From Eopsaltria australis (taxonomy: Eukaryota; Chordata; Aves; Passeriformes; Petroicidae), in NCBI GenBank assembly GCA_034509425.1, contig JAVTVJ010000068.1, positions 7,316,001 through 7,380,000 of the forward strand: DNA of 64,000 bases. The letters run 5' to 3'. Positions within the stretch are counted from its first letter, which is position 1, and each line of letters opens with the position of its first letter. The notes under the pieces were generated by a model that saw only the letters and a program-made list of their open reading frames with translations, had not been told where the DNA came from and did not search any database. Shown here piece after piece: positions 53,601 through 64,000 of the stretch. The position numbers were made by a program, and so were the translations under genes.

Positions 53601-56600
53601 CTGTCCTCAGCTACTTGCAGGACTTTGAAGTTAAATATTTCTGCTATTGATATAAGTACGTTTTAAACCAGCCAGATTGAGGACTAACGTGGACCTCACA
53701 AATGCATCTTTAAAATTCCTTTTGGGGGGGTGGTCTTTGTTAAACTTCTTCCTAAAAGCAGAGCTTTCAAAGTTTTTTAAATGAATATATGAAAGCCTGA
53801 TGCCTAATATGAGATCAGGTCTCTCACTGGAGGCCAAGTGTTCTTTATTTACCTGATTTCTGATAAAGTATAGCACAGTCTTTGTGGAAGCTTAGTAACC
53901 GCAACAGTGGTTACGGGGTCTGCACAATGATTACTCAAATGGGAGTAGTCATGAAGACTGTTGTACCAGATTCTTAGTTTGTGTTTATGATAAAATACAT
54001 GTGAGGCTGCAACCATGTGTCTTTCCCTTTCTCAGACTTCCAACAGAGCTTCTTGTACTAAGATTAATTTCTGTTGGAGTGTGATAGGCAGGCAGCCATT
54101 GAGAAACAACTGGTTAAAAGCCTTGCATTCTTTATCCTGCTGTTATTTGCTTTATCCTGCTGGTTATCATCAGCAAAGCAGCAAATTAGTCCCTCGCTTT
54201 TTGGTGGCATGCCACTAGAAACAAGGATTCCTTACTAGGTAGTTGATTCACTATATTCTTTGAACCTATCTTGGTCTGCACAATAAAATCCTAAGATCCA
54301 AGTGTAACATCATGTCTGTAGACAAATCTTTGAAGTGCAGTTATAACCATGTAAGTGAAGATGTGTATTTTCCTAAAATTGGAGAATGAGAGATGCCTTT
54401 TAAAAGAGACAAGAGAAATCCCATGTGGTGTGTTGGAGTTTGGGTTAGTGGTGGTGGGTTGGTTTGATTTCAGGCTTTTATTCTGGTGCATTTAACTCTA
54501 ATCTAATCTACAAGTAAATTGATGAAATACTAAAGAGGAACTTAATGTTGATATGTGATATTAAATCTTAAAACTCAGAAAAAGTATTGAGTGGCTGTTC
54601 AGTAACGTTTGTGTTCTTTTAGGACTTTCTTGAAAATACTTCTAAGGTACTGCTTTTCAGGATCTGTCTCAAAATATTTATTTATCTATTTTAAGGATAC
54701 TTTTAACTTTTGTGTCTGCCTAATCACTGACATAAATCAGTAAGAGGAATTGCTGACAATGGGCTTTTGGATTTCTTTTTCACCTTCTCCTACAACAGGC
54801 ATGTCTCTTTTGTGGATTGTCCAGGCCACGATATTTTGATGGCTACCATGCTGAACGGTGCAGCAGTAATGGATGCAGCTTTACTGTTGATAGGTAATGA
54901 TTGCTACCCAAAAGCAGAGCTCCATATTCTAGTAGCATGAAGCAACTTCACATGGGCTTTAAAATCTCCTAGGATGTGGTGAGCAATTTAAACAAGTGAA
55001 TGCTTTTGAAATGTGTTAAAGAAAATAAAGTGCTGCTACAGTGGCAATGTACTTGTTACAATGGCTTGTTATAAACACAGCTGTTCATGCTCACTGGTCT
55101 GGTACCTGGCTCCATTGATAGAAGACAGGCAACATGAAACCTTGTAGTAGTATAGTACTGTAACATTTTTATCATTTATGGAAACAGATTAGCTGCAAGT
55201 ACATTTTGAGTTTCTCTGAAGATCCAGTTTCTTTTATATATGCATGTAGTCTTTGCCATACAGTAGAGTTCGCAAACAACAAACAGTAAACCCAAATAAA
55301 TATAGACAAAATAGAAGTACAGATTTAATTTAATCCAGACTTGTTCTGATTTGCAAGCAACAGGAAGTAAGTAAAACTAGTTTTTGTGTATGTATAGAGC
55401 GTTATAGTGTTCTGAAGTGACCCATAGCATTTATCTTACCTTGATAGGATATATCAACAAATGTAAAAAACAGCTTCAGATATTGTAATTTAAAGTCTGA
55501 GATAGATGATGAGCTGTCATTTCTTCTGCCTGTTTATCTCTAGAAGGTGTGATAGGCCAAACTTCAAGCAAGATTAACCACCATAATGGCCCATCAACCA
55601 AAGTTGGCTTCTTAGATGGCTGAAATGGAAACCATACTGATAGCACCCTATTCATATGCTTGTTAGAATTACAGTATAACAGAGTTTGGGGATCTTGGTA
55701 TTTTTATGGCTTATAAGAAAATTTTAAGATATTTCTTGAAAGGTGATTTTTCTCTTATACTCAGTCAGTACTGAGATATCTGAAGAGCTAAAGGATGGAG
55801 TAAGCCAAGTTAGGTGTTGGTATCTTTGGATATTTTAGGTGTGTGTTCCTACTGGGAGCAGGTAGAATGGGGGGAACCTCTCTGGCAGCCTCTCACCTGT
55901 CCTGTTGTGTGGAGGCTACAGCCAGCAGTTATAGGGGGGAATAGGTGCTTGTTGACTTGGTTGCTTCACATGTAGCTTACTGAGAGACAACTGTCTTTTT
56001 TTTTTTTTCCATAATGATGGTAGAGGGAAGTAGATGTCCTAACTGTAGGAGTTTTGTTTATCTTTGTAGTTCCTGTATTCCAGTCACTTCTCTTCTTTCA
56101 GCTGGTAATGAGTCGTGCCCTCAACCTCAGACCTCAGAACATCTAGCTGCTATAGAAATCATGAAACTGAAGCACATTTTGATTCTACAGAATAAGATTG
56201 ACTTGGTGAAGGAGAGCCAGGCTAAAGAACAGTATGAACAGATTCTTGCATTTGTACAAGGTAAGTTTTCAAAAGCAGAAATCCAGTTAGTGGTGGAAAT
56301 TCAGTGTTTAAACGTGGACAGAGTGGTTTTCTGTATTTTCATAGGAAAGCTTCTCGTAGACAATGCTGGTGTTCATGGTCTGTAAATGTGAAAATCAGAC
56401 TCTGGGAGTTGTGTTTCTTGCCTGTTTCAGCCTGCTTACATACAATAGTGTTATGGCTCTGGGTCAGAGCTCTAGATGTAAAACAGCAGTGGCTCTTATG
56501 TAGTAGCTTTCAGTGGGTTTGTCATTTCTTCTTGGAGTGCTTCTTTGGTAGAGATGTCACTGTGATTTTACTGCAGTGCAGGAGAAGAAGGAAACTGTAC

Positions 56601-59600
56601 TTGTGAGGAACACCTTGTGGGTATAAATACATTAATTTTTTTATCTAATGACAAAAGATTGCTCTTTTATCTGCCTGTGTAAATCCAGTTTGGGCACTGT
56701 TATCCTACTCTGCTAAAGGTCTGCTCACTTTTATAGTGCTTTGAGTTTTATCTGTCCCAGGAGCTTCCACTGTTTTCCCTGTTTATCTGTAATGGGTGGG
56801 GTATGTGACAAGCTGCAGAGCTAGATTGTTACCATCAGAAGTAGCCAGTGGATCTTTCTTTTTTTTTTCTTTTTTTTTTTTAATTCATAATTGTTGCCTT
56901 GCAGAAGCTGTTCACAACAACTCTGACAGAGTGGCTTGATGTGTAAATTTGGAGTTTGAGAGCTGGAGTTATCACAAGAAACATAGATGTAATTAAAACT
57001 AATTATGTCTAACAAATCTGGATTACTATAAATGCATTCCTCTGTAAAATCAGAATTTTTCTAAAATGTGTATTTTTATTGCAAAACTTCAAAAACATAA
57101 ATCATTAAATTAACAGGAAATTTAGATTGTCATAATGAAATCTGACTGTAAAATTAATAATGCTGTATCCAATACTGAGATACTGATCTCTCTTAGGAAA
57201 TCCTAAAAATATTTCTGAATTCTCCCTTAGAGTGGAAGATTATCTTGCACATTTTCAGAGTGCCTCAAAAAGTAGGTGTGGCTGATTTGAGCTCAAATGT
57301 TGAAGGGAAGGATAGATGCTCTGATGCTGCTTTGGGAAATACACAGAGATCATGCCATGAAATTCATTAGTATTTTTAACAAGGACAGAATGCTTGGTCA
57401 TATTGTAGTCTTAATAAGACTTAATGTTGAACTTGATATTGTTTCAGGTACAGTTGCAGAAGGAGCTCCAATAATTCCAATCTCAGCACAGTTGAAGTAC
57501 AACATTGAGGTGGTTTGCGAGTACATAGTGAAGAAAATCCCGGTCCCTTTGCGAGACTTCACATCCGAACCAAGGCTCATTGGTATGTAAATGCTCAGGC
57601 CTGGCTGTCTGTGGCCAAACATTTTCTGAACTTAGAATAGCACATGCTGAGTGCCCTAAACAGAGGTGGGTTTAAAGGGAATATCAAGGATGCTCTTATT
57701 TTAAAACTTGCATGTTTTCTGAGAGCTGGATTGTTTGTTCACTGTCAATTGTTGTTGGTTTTGTGTATATTCTGTGCGTATGACAGCACTGAAGTGCAAT
57801 AAATGTGAGAAATTTGTCTGTATCTTAAAAACATCCCTTTAGTTGCTATGAATTCAGTTTTGATTTAACAAAATATTGACAAACTATTGAAATAATATAA
57901 TTTACCAAACTAATTTGATAATAATATTATTTCCATGTAAATATTTTGGGTAGCTTGATTAGATCTTTTATGTTAGTCTTGTGTTTCCTGGTTATAATTG
58001 TCAAAGTCTCAGTTCTTGTCCAGCATCCTATGAAATGCAGTTCCTACGATGAATTAGTTTGCCTTCTTTTTCAAATAATCCAAGAGAGTCCTACATTGCA
58101 TAAATGCATAAAAATTAAGCAGGTTACATCAAGGTTACAGTGTTCAACTCTTGAGTACATTAAAACAAAGTTCTGGTATTCACAATTAACATTGTGAATA
58201 TTGAAGGGGTTTTGTAAAGTGATTGACCATTGCTTTCTTTTCCAGATCTTTAAGTTACTTTCTGCTATGCAGAAAAGGTCTTACAAAACATTTATAAATA
58301 TGAGAAGTTTAAATGGTTTTGAGAATAAAATTGTCTGCCTAAAGATTGGGAATAAAATATTGATTGCTCTGTTTCTGTAATACTTACAAATACGTGTATC
58401 CTTTCATAAGAACAGAGAAGCAGTCAAAGTTGCTAAAGAAAAACATAGTTTGAAAATCTGATAATAAATATAAACCTGTTTATGGTCTCTTCAGTAATTA
58501 GATCTTTTGATGTCAACAAGCCTGGCTGTGAAGTTGATGACCTTAAGGGAGGTGTAGCTGGTGGCAGTATTCTAAAGGGTGTTTTAAAGGTAACCCCTTC
58601 TCTTTCTTGATGGGAAATTTGTAATGACAATGAGTAGAGATTTTCCATGCTTACTACAAAATGCATCTACATAATTGGTTTGTTTTTTAAAACTTGAATA
58701 CAGACATGAGGCACTTATCCTTTCTGTCTGTACATCATTTTTACTTTACAGTTTTAAAATACCAAAACAAGAAGCAGTGGTTTTAATTTTTTAAATATTA
58801 TTCTAGTCTTAACTTTTGCTAATAATGATAACAGATTTAATTCCTTGCAAAAATGGAAGGAACTATTTTTTTTCCTGTCCTACCACTTTCACTTGCTGAA
58901 TTTTTGTGGGGAAGAGGAGAACAAAAGAACTTCAAAAGCACCTTGGAAGTGTGTGTGGGTTCTCACAGATCCCACTTCCCTATTTAAGTGTTCTGTATAT
59001 TTTGATTTTTTTAAATTTGCTTGCTTGCCAGCAGTAGATGGAAACTTTGAACAATTGCGCTGCTAGGCCAGAGAGCAAACTCTGCATTTGAACATTTATA
59101 TGGGTTGTACTTCTCCTGTACTTTTTGCAGTGTATTGATGTTGATCAGTTACACTGTTTGAATTAACTCAATTTTTCTCAGTGCTGAAATATTTCTCAAT
59201 GAAATACAGTGTTTAAAAATTAAACTGAAGTTTAAATGTTGGAATTATTGCTGATAATGATCCTTTGCTAAAGCAGTTTTACAAATTGTATTGAAAAGAA
59301 AATCAGTTGTTATATTTGCTGTAAGTATTGTTCAATTTGCAGCAAACGGTGCAACAGAAATCCTACAAGTTCTACAGTAGCCCAGAACCAAAGGACTTGT
59401 ATAAAAAGTAGATCTTGGGATATGTAAGTCTTACCTGTGACTAGTCAGATTTGTGTTCCCATGAAATAACCAGTTAATCACTTTTTTACTTTTGTAATTA
59501 GGTGGGCCAGGAAATTGAGGTGCGGCCTGGTATTGTGTCCAAGGACAGTGAAGGAAAGCTCATGTGCAAGCCAATCTTTTCCAAAATTGTGTCACTCTTT

Positions 59601-62600
59601 GCTGAACACAACGATCTACAGTATGCTGCTCCAGGAGGCCTTATAGGTAAGAATATTCTCTTAAGAAAAGATTTATTTCTTCATGTTCATTGAAAACACT
59701 TGGTTTCATTCAACAATGAATTTCAGTATAATTAACAAAAATACTATGAGCAATTGTAGGTAATTCATATATATACTGAGAGAGACAGGGTTGGTGTGAA
59801 AAATGGATATTTAAGAAATAAATAATTTTCCTGAATGTCACTGACCAATGCAGATCAACTTGCACTGTTAATTATACCATCTTTAACAACAGAATATTTC
59901 TTCCATCTGTTTAGACAGAGCTCACAGTCTTGTTGACATTCTGAAAGTGCTGTCCAGGTAATAGGGAATTCCTAGTACATTCTCTGTTTTTTTAGATCAT
60001 CTTCAAATATTTTAGCACTTAAAAATGACAGCTCCTTCAGTTACTCCTTGTGACTTCCCTTGTTGTGTTGTAGGTGTTGGCACTAAGATTGATCCCACTT
60101 TGTGCCGGGCTGACCGCATGGTGGGCCAAGTTCTTGGTGCAGTTGGGGCACTCCCAGAAATATTTACAGAGCTAGAAATTTCCTACTTCTTGCTGAGACG
60201 ACTCTTGGGTGTGCGCACTGAAGGAGACAAGAAAGCTGCAAAGGTCTGGGCCCCTTCTTTTGTTTTTCCTGATTTCGTTTCCTGTGATAAGTTTCATTAA
60301 TGAATATATTTCTTTGGTCATATGTAGAAATTTTGTCTCAATGTTGATATAAGCTTGTCTCAAAACTTACCTGCTTGTTTAATACTGTAGAAGAATGGTT
60401 TTCAGAGGAGTAGAAATTCATTCAGTAGTTTAAGGTAGTATAAAGTATTTCTGTGTCATGTTAGATATTTTTCTAAACAAGAAAACTTGTTTTCTTTTGC
60501 TATCATCCTATTCATTTGTGCAGTAAGTAGTTTTACAGTGGTACTGATCTACTTCCTACTGACAGGCTTTTTGTAGGTTTTTCCACTGAAGAATTTTTTA
60601 AAGTTTAAATATTTTTTAAATACTCTAGTTGAAAAGAAACTGTACTTGAGGCACAGCGCAGGCTTGTGTAACATGATCTGTTCTACACAAATCAACTGAA
60701 AGATAATAATTTCCCCTTTTAGCATTTAAATGTATAAAGTGCTTCATGCAACAGTAAGTGCTTCAGCACTCTTACCCTGTGAAATTAATTTTTTATTTTT
60801 TATTTTTGTATGTAGGCATAAGGGAAATGAGAATACAGTATCCTTATAAATAATCTGTATAACATCACAGTTTGTAACAATATATCTGACTTTGTGTTTT
60901 TAATACATTGTGTGAAATCATCAGTATAGTTTATAGAAAATGTAGATAAATTCCAAGTACATCATTCCAAGAACCTCAGAGCTACATGTACAACGTCTTT
61001 ATGTATTTGTCCTTTTGCACATAAAACTTTTATCTACTGACACTGCTGCCTATAGTTTGTGTGTGTATATTTATAGTATTCCTCAGCTGTATCTTTTTTC
61101 ATGGTAAGAAGGTAACAGAAGACACTTGCTACTGTCTGTGCTATTTGGTTTTTAGTACTAAAGCTTATGTTTCAAGAGTTTTGTATGTCTGTCTTCAGGT
61201 GCAAAAATTATCAAAGAATGAAGTTCTAATGGTAAACATAGGATCCTTATCTACTGGAGGGAGAGTCAGTGCTGTAAAGGCTGATTTGGGGAAGATTGTG
61301 CTAACTAACCCTGTATGCACAGAAGTGGGAGAAAAAATTGCTCTGAGTCGAAGAGTTGAGAAACACTGGCGGTAAGTTGGTGCAAAGTTGGTGGAGTACC
61401 TGGTTCCTACATTGTTAACAAAAAAATACATGGATCTGATTTTGTACTAGAATAGGTAAGTATATGTCTGTTTAAAAATTCTTCTGGATTCTCCTTACAT
61501 GTTGGCACCATAGCTGTGGAATGCTTCATTTCATTGCCACCCTCTTTTTTAAACAAACACTGTGATTGGGAGGGTACCTATTAGTTAACAGACAAGGAAA
61601 CACCTGAGGTTTGTGTTTGTTGCCCAAACTGCCAAGCTGTAAATTGAACTCAGCAGGGAATCTTGGCAGAAGGGTTGGGAAATTTTGATAATGTTAAGCC
61701 AAAACCTGTCTTTATGCACACCTCAGTTGTTTTCTACCTGTGGAGCTGCATGTGATTTCTAGTGCAACCTGGAAGTAACAGCAGGGGAACAGAGGAGGGA
61801 TGTTTGGGTGTTGTATGTACTATGAGCACAGGGGAAAGAATAAAGTATCAACTGGAATGACCCTTTCAAATTACAAATGTAAAATGCCTGACTGCAGAGA
61901 AGCATCTGGAGGCTGAAAATGATGAACAGAATTGGTTGGTCATTCATTTTATCGCAGTGCCAGACTCCTTAGGTGATTACTGTACCTGTCACGTGTTTCA
62001 TAAGACTGGATTGATACGAACGTAAGAGTATTTAGATTTGTTGGCTCTGCACAGCCCTCCTAGTATGAGAGAGCATAGCCATTTTTACAAGAAGTCTGTA
62101 CTGTGTGGAAAGGAGCTAAGCTTTAAATATCCATGGATGCATGTTTCTTTTTCAGATGACAAGAAAATGTAGACAGGAATTTAGTGCTTGCTGTCTCAGA
62201 GCAAGATGACAAATTAGGGAAGAGATTATTCTCTGAAAAAAAAAAAAAAACCAAGGCAAAAGATAACATGTCTTGAACAGGAGGAAAAAAAGGCAGGACC
62301 CAAATTAAGTCAGGTAAAGCAGAAGGAAGAGGAAAAACTATATTAGAAATTATGTTGTTTCTTTTAAGCTGTAGACTGATAGCCTGTGCAAATTGTAATG
62401 TCTTTTGTTGATTTTGCCCAAAAGCCTGCCTGTCTCTGGATTATGAGGTGGGCAAATAGTGGCACCCTGCTGTAACAATAGTTACTGAAAAGTTGATTCC
62501 TATAGCTGTATTAAAAAGATAAAGACAGTGTAAGGAAACTGAAAGTTGAGAAAAGGGGAAGAAGGCAAACTGGGAAGAGCAGCACAATAAATCTAATTGG

Positions 62601-63579
62601 TGTAAAGATAATATATAGTTGGTACTGTGAAAAGGAACTTACAGCCTGAGACAATGGAGTACTGAAAATACAGAAGAAACTTCATAAAGCAAGACTAAAA
62701 AGGGGTATAAAATAGAAAGGAAATACACAGAGGCATAGAGAGAACTTAAACAGCAAATGGGATACACCAGTGATTCCAAGGATCAGTGAATTCAAAGATG
62801 GTCAAGTTATGACCTATGGGTATGGTACTAAAAAGTGGGAAGTGCTGATCTGATAAACTTCAGTTTCTTTTCTGGTGTCCCAAGTCAGGCTCTAAGGTTT
62901 AGCAAGGTAAATTGAGATGCATGTGTGGTTTCTCACCAGAAATTGGAAGGGTTTTGAACACAGTCTTATTAATAATACAAAATGCCTGCTGACTGTGGAA
63001 ATGGATGTATTCTGAGTTTCTTTTTACAAGCATATTTTTCTGAGGCAATAGCGGCCTGTAAAAAAGGCCTTCATTTTCCTGACTATCAATAGCAGCACTC
63101 ACCCAAGAGCTGAGTTACTGTCACAGGTTACATGTTCATTGAGAGTTACAGCTGCTTGTAATCTTAGAGAATTTTCGTTTCTCTTTGAAATTAATGCAAC
63201 ACTTCAGACACAGGTGAAAGAGATCAAGTTGTGAATAGATTTACCATGCAGCAGTACAACATAAGTTTACAGTATTTTCAGCTTCTGTTCAGGAGGACAC
63301 CCTTAGCTTGTTACAAATGTTCTCTGTCCTTCACCCTTTCCTATTCTGTGTTTCCACTAAGCTGGTTTAGTTCTTGTAGGATGTTTTGGGTGGGTGACAG
63401 GTGTAGGAAATTCAAAATGTGAAAACTGAAGACATAAGAAGGACAGAAGGATGTTGACTTACACACGATATTTCTGACTACTATTAAAAGTAATATAAAC
63501 CTTTTCTTTTTGCAGTTTAATTGGTTGGGGTCAGATCAGAAGAGGAGTGACAATCAAGCCAACTGTTGATGATGACTGA
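50237..63579 (+). CDS. EIF2S3: EIF2S3, translation initiation factor eIF2 subunit gamma
   Basis: GTP-binding core of eIF2, which carries Met-tRNAi to the 40S ribosome. Twelve coding exons: 50237-50305, 52513-52576, 53039-53166, 53285-53406, 54799-54893, 56102-56260, 57448-57582, 58495-58589, 59502-59646, 60074-60243, 61199-61371, 63516-63579. They sum to 1419 bases, 472 residues plus TGA, equal to the human protein. Seen: G1 GHVAHGKST (48-56), zinc-knuckle cysteines at 96, 101 and 105, G3 DCPGHD (134-139), G4 NKID (190-193), G5 ISA (224-226), then the two beta-barrel domains. All introns are GT-AG and phases agree. The start is [20 protein letters not shown]. Differences I notice from the mammalian sequence as remembered: Gly21 for Ala, Ser97 for Pro and Leu247 for Pro. 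In mammals the gene is X-linked and its defects cause MEHMO syndrome. Confidence 0.99.
50306..52512 (+). other. EIF2S3: EIF2S3 intron 1
   Basis: The first 350 bp are extremely G-rich on the coding strand (CpG island). A second, moderately GC-rich patch lies at about 51050-51470 with open frames on both strands, none recognised. The rest is AT-rich and repeat-free to my reading. Confidence 0.65.
52513..52576 (+). CDS. EIF2S3: EIF2S3 coding exon 2
   Basis: Residues 24-44 plus the first base of Gly45 ([20 protein letters not shown], then I). Acceptor TACAG, donor GTAAAA. Confidence 0.97.
53039..53166 (+). CDS. EIF2S3: EIF2S3 coding exon 3 (G1/P-loop)
   Basis: Residues 45-87, containing GHVAHGKST and the switch-1 region [14 protein letters not shown]. 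Donor GTGAGT, phase 0. Confidence 0.98.
53285..53406 (+). CDS. EIF2S3: EIF2S3 coding exon 4 (zinc knuckle)
   Basis: Residues 88-127 plus two bases of Arg128, with [14 protein letters not shown]. The intron before it is only 118 bp, the shortest in the gene. Confidence 0.98.
54799..54893 (+). CDS. EIF2S3: EIF2S3 coding exon 5 (G3)
   Basis: Residues 128-159 plus one base of Ala160, containing [20 protein letters not shown]. Acceptor CAACAG, donor GTAATG. Confidence 0.98.
56102..56260 (+). CDS. EIF2S3: EIF2S3 coding exon 6 (G4)
   Basis: Residues 160-212 plus one base of Gly213, containing [14 protein letters not shown]. Acceptor TTTCAG after a pyrimidine-rich tract, donor GTAAGT. Confidence 0.98.
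57448..57582 (+). CDS. EIF2S3: EIF2S3 coding exon 7 (G5)
   Basis: Residues 213-257 plus one base of Val258, with [12 protein letters not shown] and [15 protein letters not shown]. Donor GTATGT. Confidence 0.98.
58495..58589 (+). CDS. EIF2S3: EIF2S3 coding exon 8
   Basis: Residues 258-289, start of the second domain ([20 protein letters not shown]). Donor GTAACC, phase 0. Confidence 0.97.
59343..59423 (+). other. EIF2S3: Candidate unannotated cassette (poison) exon in EIF2S3 intron 8
   Basis: Flanked by TTTGCAG at the 5' side and GTAAGT at 59424-59429. Length 81 bases. Entered from exon 8 in phase 0 it reads [20 protein letters not shown], then two Lys, then TAG at 59409-59411. Inclusion would truncate eIF2 gamma after residue 289 and expose the mRNA to decay. 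This is a prediction from splice motifs only. Confidence 0.3.
59502..59646 (+). CDS. EIF2S3: EIF2S3 coding exon 9
   Basis: Residues 290-337 plus one base of Gly338 ([20 protein letters not shown] ... YAAPGGLI). Acceptor AATTAG, donor GTAAGA. Confidence 0.98.
60074..60243 (+). CDS. EIF2S3: EIF2S3 coding exon 10
   Basis: Residues 338-394 ([20 protein letters not shown] ... GDKKAAK). The donor is GTCTGG, weaker than the other donors in the gene. Confidence 0.97.
61199..61371 (+). CDS. EIF2S3: EIF2S3 coding exon 11
   Basis: Residues 395-451 plus two bases of Arg452 ([20 protein letters not shown] ... RRVEKHW). Third beta-barrel domain. Donor GTAAGT. Confidence 0.98.
63516..63579 (+). CDS. EIF2S3: EIF2S3 coding exon 12 and stop
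   Basis: Residues 452-472 ([20 protein letters not shown]) and TGA. Acceptor TTTTTGCAG. Confidence 0.98.
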
Positions 63580-63955
63580 AGAACAAAAGAGTGCTTCATT
63601 TTTAAAGATGAAGTGCCTATTTCTATTTTGGAGGGGGTGTATTTTCACAGTGAAATTGGAAGCTGTGCAAACAGTATCTTTGAGTTGTATGGCTGTCCTT
63701 GTACGTTTTATTGAATTTTACCCTCTTACTAAAATACTAGTCACTATCACCATTAAAAGTGTAAAAGAATTGGCATAGAGGTGGGTTTCATTATCCACGT
63801 TTTAGTAGAAATTAATTGTACATGTCTCATGGCATGTCTAATTTATGTTACTTTGTGTTTCAGACATATCTGTTTAATATCAGTCAAACCAGCCCCAGTG
63901 TAACCCACAAACCATAAATCTGGTATGGAAATAAAATACTGCTTATTTTCATTGA
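63580..63955 (+). other. EIF2S3: EIF2S3 3'UTR (short form)
   Basis: From the stop codon to about 20 bases after the AATAAA at 63930. An upstream ATTAAA (63752-63757), followed by a GT-rich stretch, may be an alternative earlier site. Longer forms beyond the window are possible. Confidence 0.7.
63930..63935 (+). terminator. EIF2S3: EIF2S3 polyadenylation signal AATAAA
   Basis: Canonical hexamer about 350 bases after the stop codon, followed by T-rich sequence (GCTTATTTTCATTG, CAGTTTTTTTGAG) typical of a downstream element. Confidence 0.75.
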
Positions 63956-64000
63956 TTCATACAGTTTTTTTGAGTAACAAAAGACTGCAGTGATTGTTCA

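Larger units (their letters stand above)
53407..63515 (+). other. EIF2S3: EIF2S3 introns 4-11
   Basis: Longer introns are 53407-54798, 54894-56101, 56261-57447, 57583-58494, 58590-59501, 60244-61198 and 61372-63515. They contain poly-T runs (55997-56009 and 56858-56880) and an A15 run near 62237-62251 but no identifiable mobile element. A candidate stop-containing cassette exon is at 59343-59423. Confidence 0.6.

Noticed and set aside
53563..53640. Possible C/D box snoRNA in EIF2S3 intron 4 (GTGATGA motif)
   Set aside because: No box D (CTGA) or terminal stem at a suitable distance.
1..64000. Search for tRNA, rRNA, CRISPR arrays, operons or a novel defence-like system
   Set aside because: Nothing beyond standard vertebrate genes and repeats could be supported by reading the sequence.

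Overview
The window is ordinary vertebrate nuclear DNA: AT-rich, intron-bearing, with three CpG-island promoters, GT-AG splice sites and polyadenylation signals. Several fragments of CR1-type LINE (the characteristic non-LTR element of birds and other reptiles), a low repeat load and fairly short introns point to a bird. Gene order APOO - KLHL15 - EIF2S3 is the block found on human Xp22.11 and on chicken chromosome 1. The inverted LTR-like element near 13.2-13.6 kb may indicate a passerine-type repeat library, but that is only an impression.

Layout. (1) 1-12.6 kb: APOO (MICOS subunit MIC26) on the minus strand. Six coding exons are visible, from the start codon at 12519 down to an exon ending at 199; the final C-terminal exon(s) lie beyond the left edge. 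(2) 12.6-about 21 kb: gap with CR1 pieces, a fold-back LTR-like element, a probable solo LTR with a 6-bp target duplication, and a few plus-strand coding-like fragments with stops. In mammals CXorf58 sits here, so a decayed or divergent copy is possible but unproven. (3) About 21-45.9 kb: KLHL15 on the minus strand, with two coding exons (36843-37547 and 27261-28370) giving 604 residues, a probable noncoding first exon in a CpG island at 45.8 kb, and an AT-rich 3'UTR of uncertain length below 27.26 kb. (4) 46-50.2 kb: divergent intergenic region between the KLHL15 and EIF2S3 promoters, with a CR1 3' end. (5) 50.2-63.95 kb: EIF2S3 (eIF2 gamma) on the plus strand, complete in 12 coding exons, 472 residues, ending in an AATAAA signal at 63930.

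The three genes are functionally unrelated: mitochondrial cristae architecture, CUL3 ubiquitin-ligase substrate recognition and translation initiation. They share housekeeping-type CpG promoters, each carrying a YY1-like CCATNTT element at or near the first exon. I found no operon, CRISPR array, tRNA or prokaryotic-style system. The most interesting items are a candidate stop-containing cassette exon in EIF2S3 intron 8, an upstream ATG in the KLHL15 leader that would open a reading frame overlapping the BTB start, a pure T20 tract abutting an APOO splice acceptor, and unexplained coding-like fragments between APOO and KLHL15.
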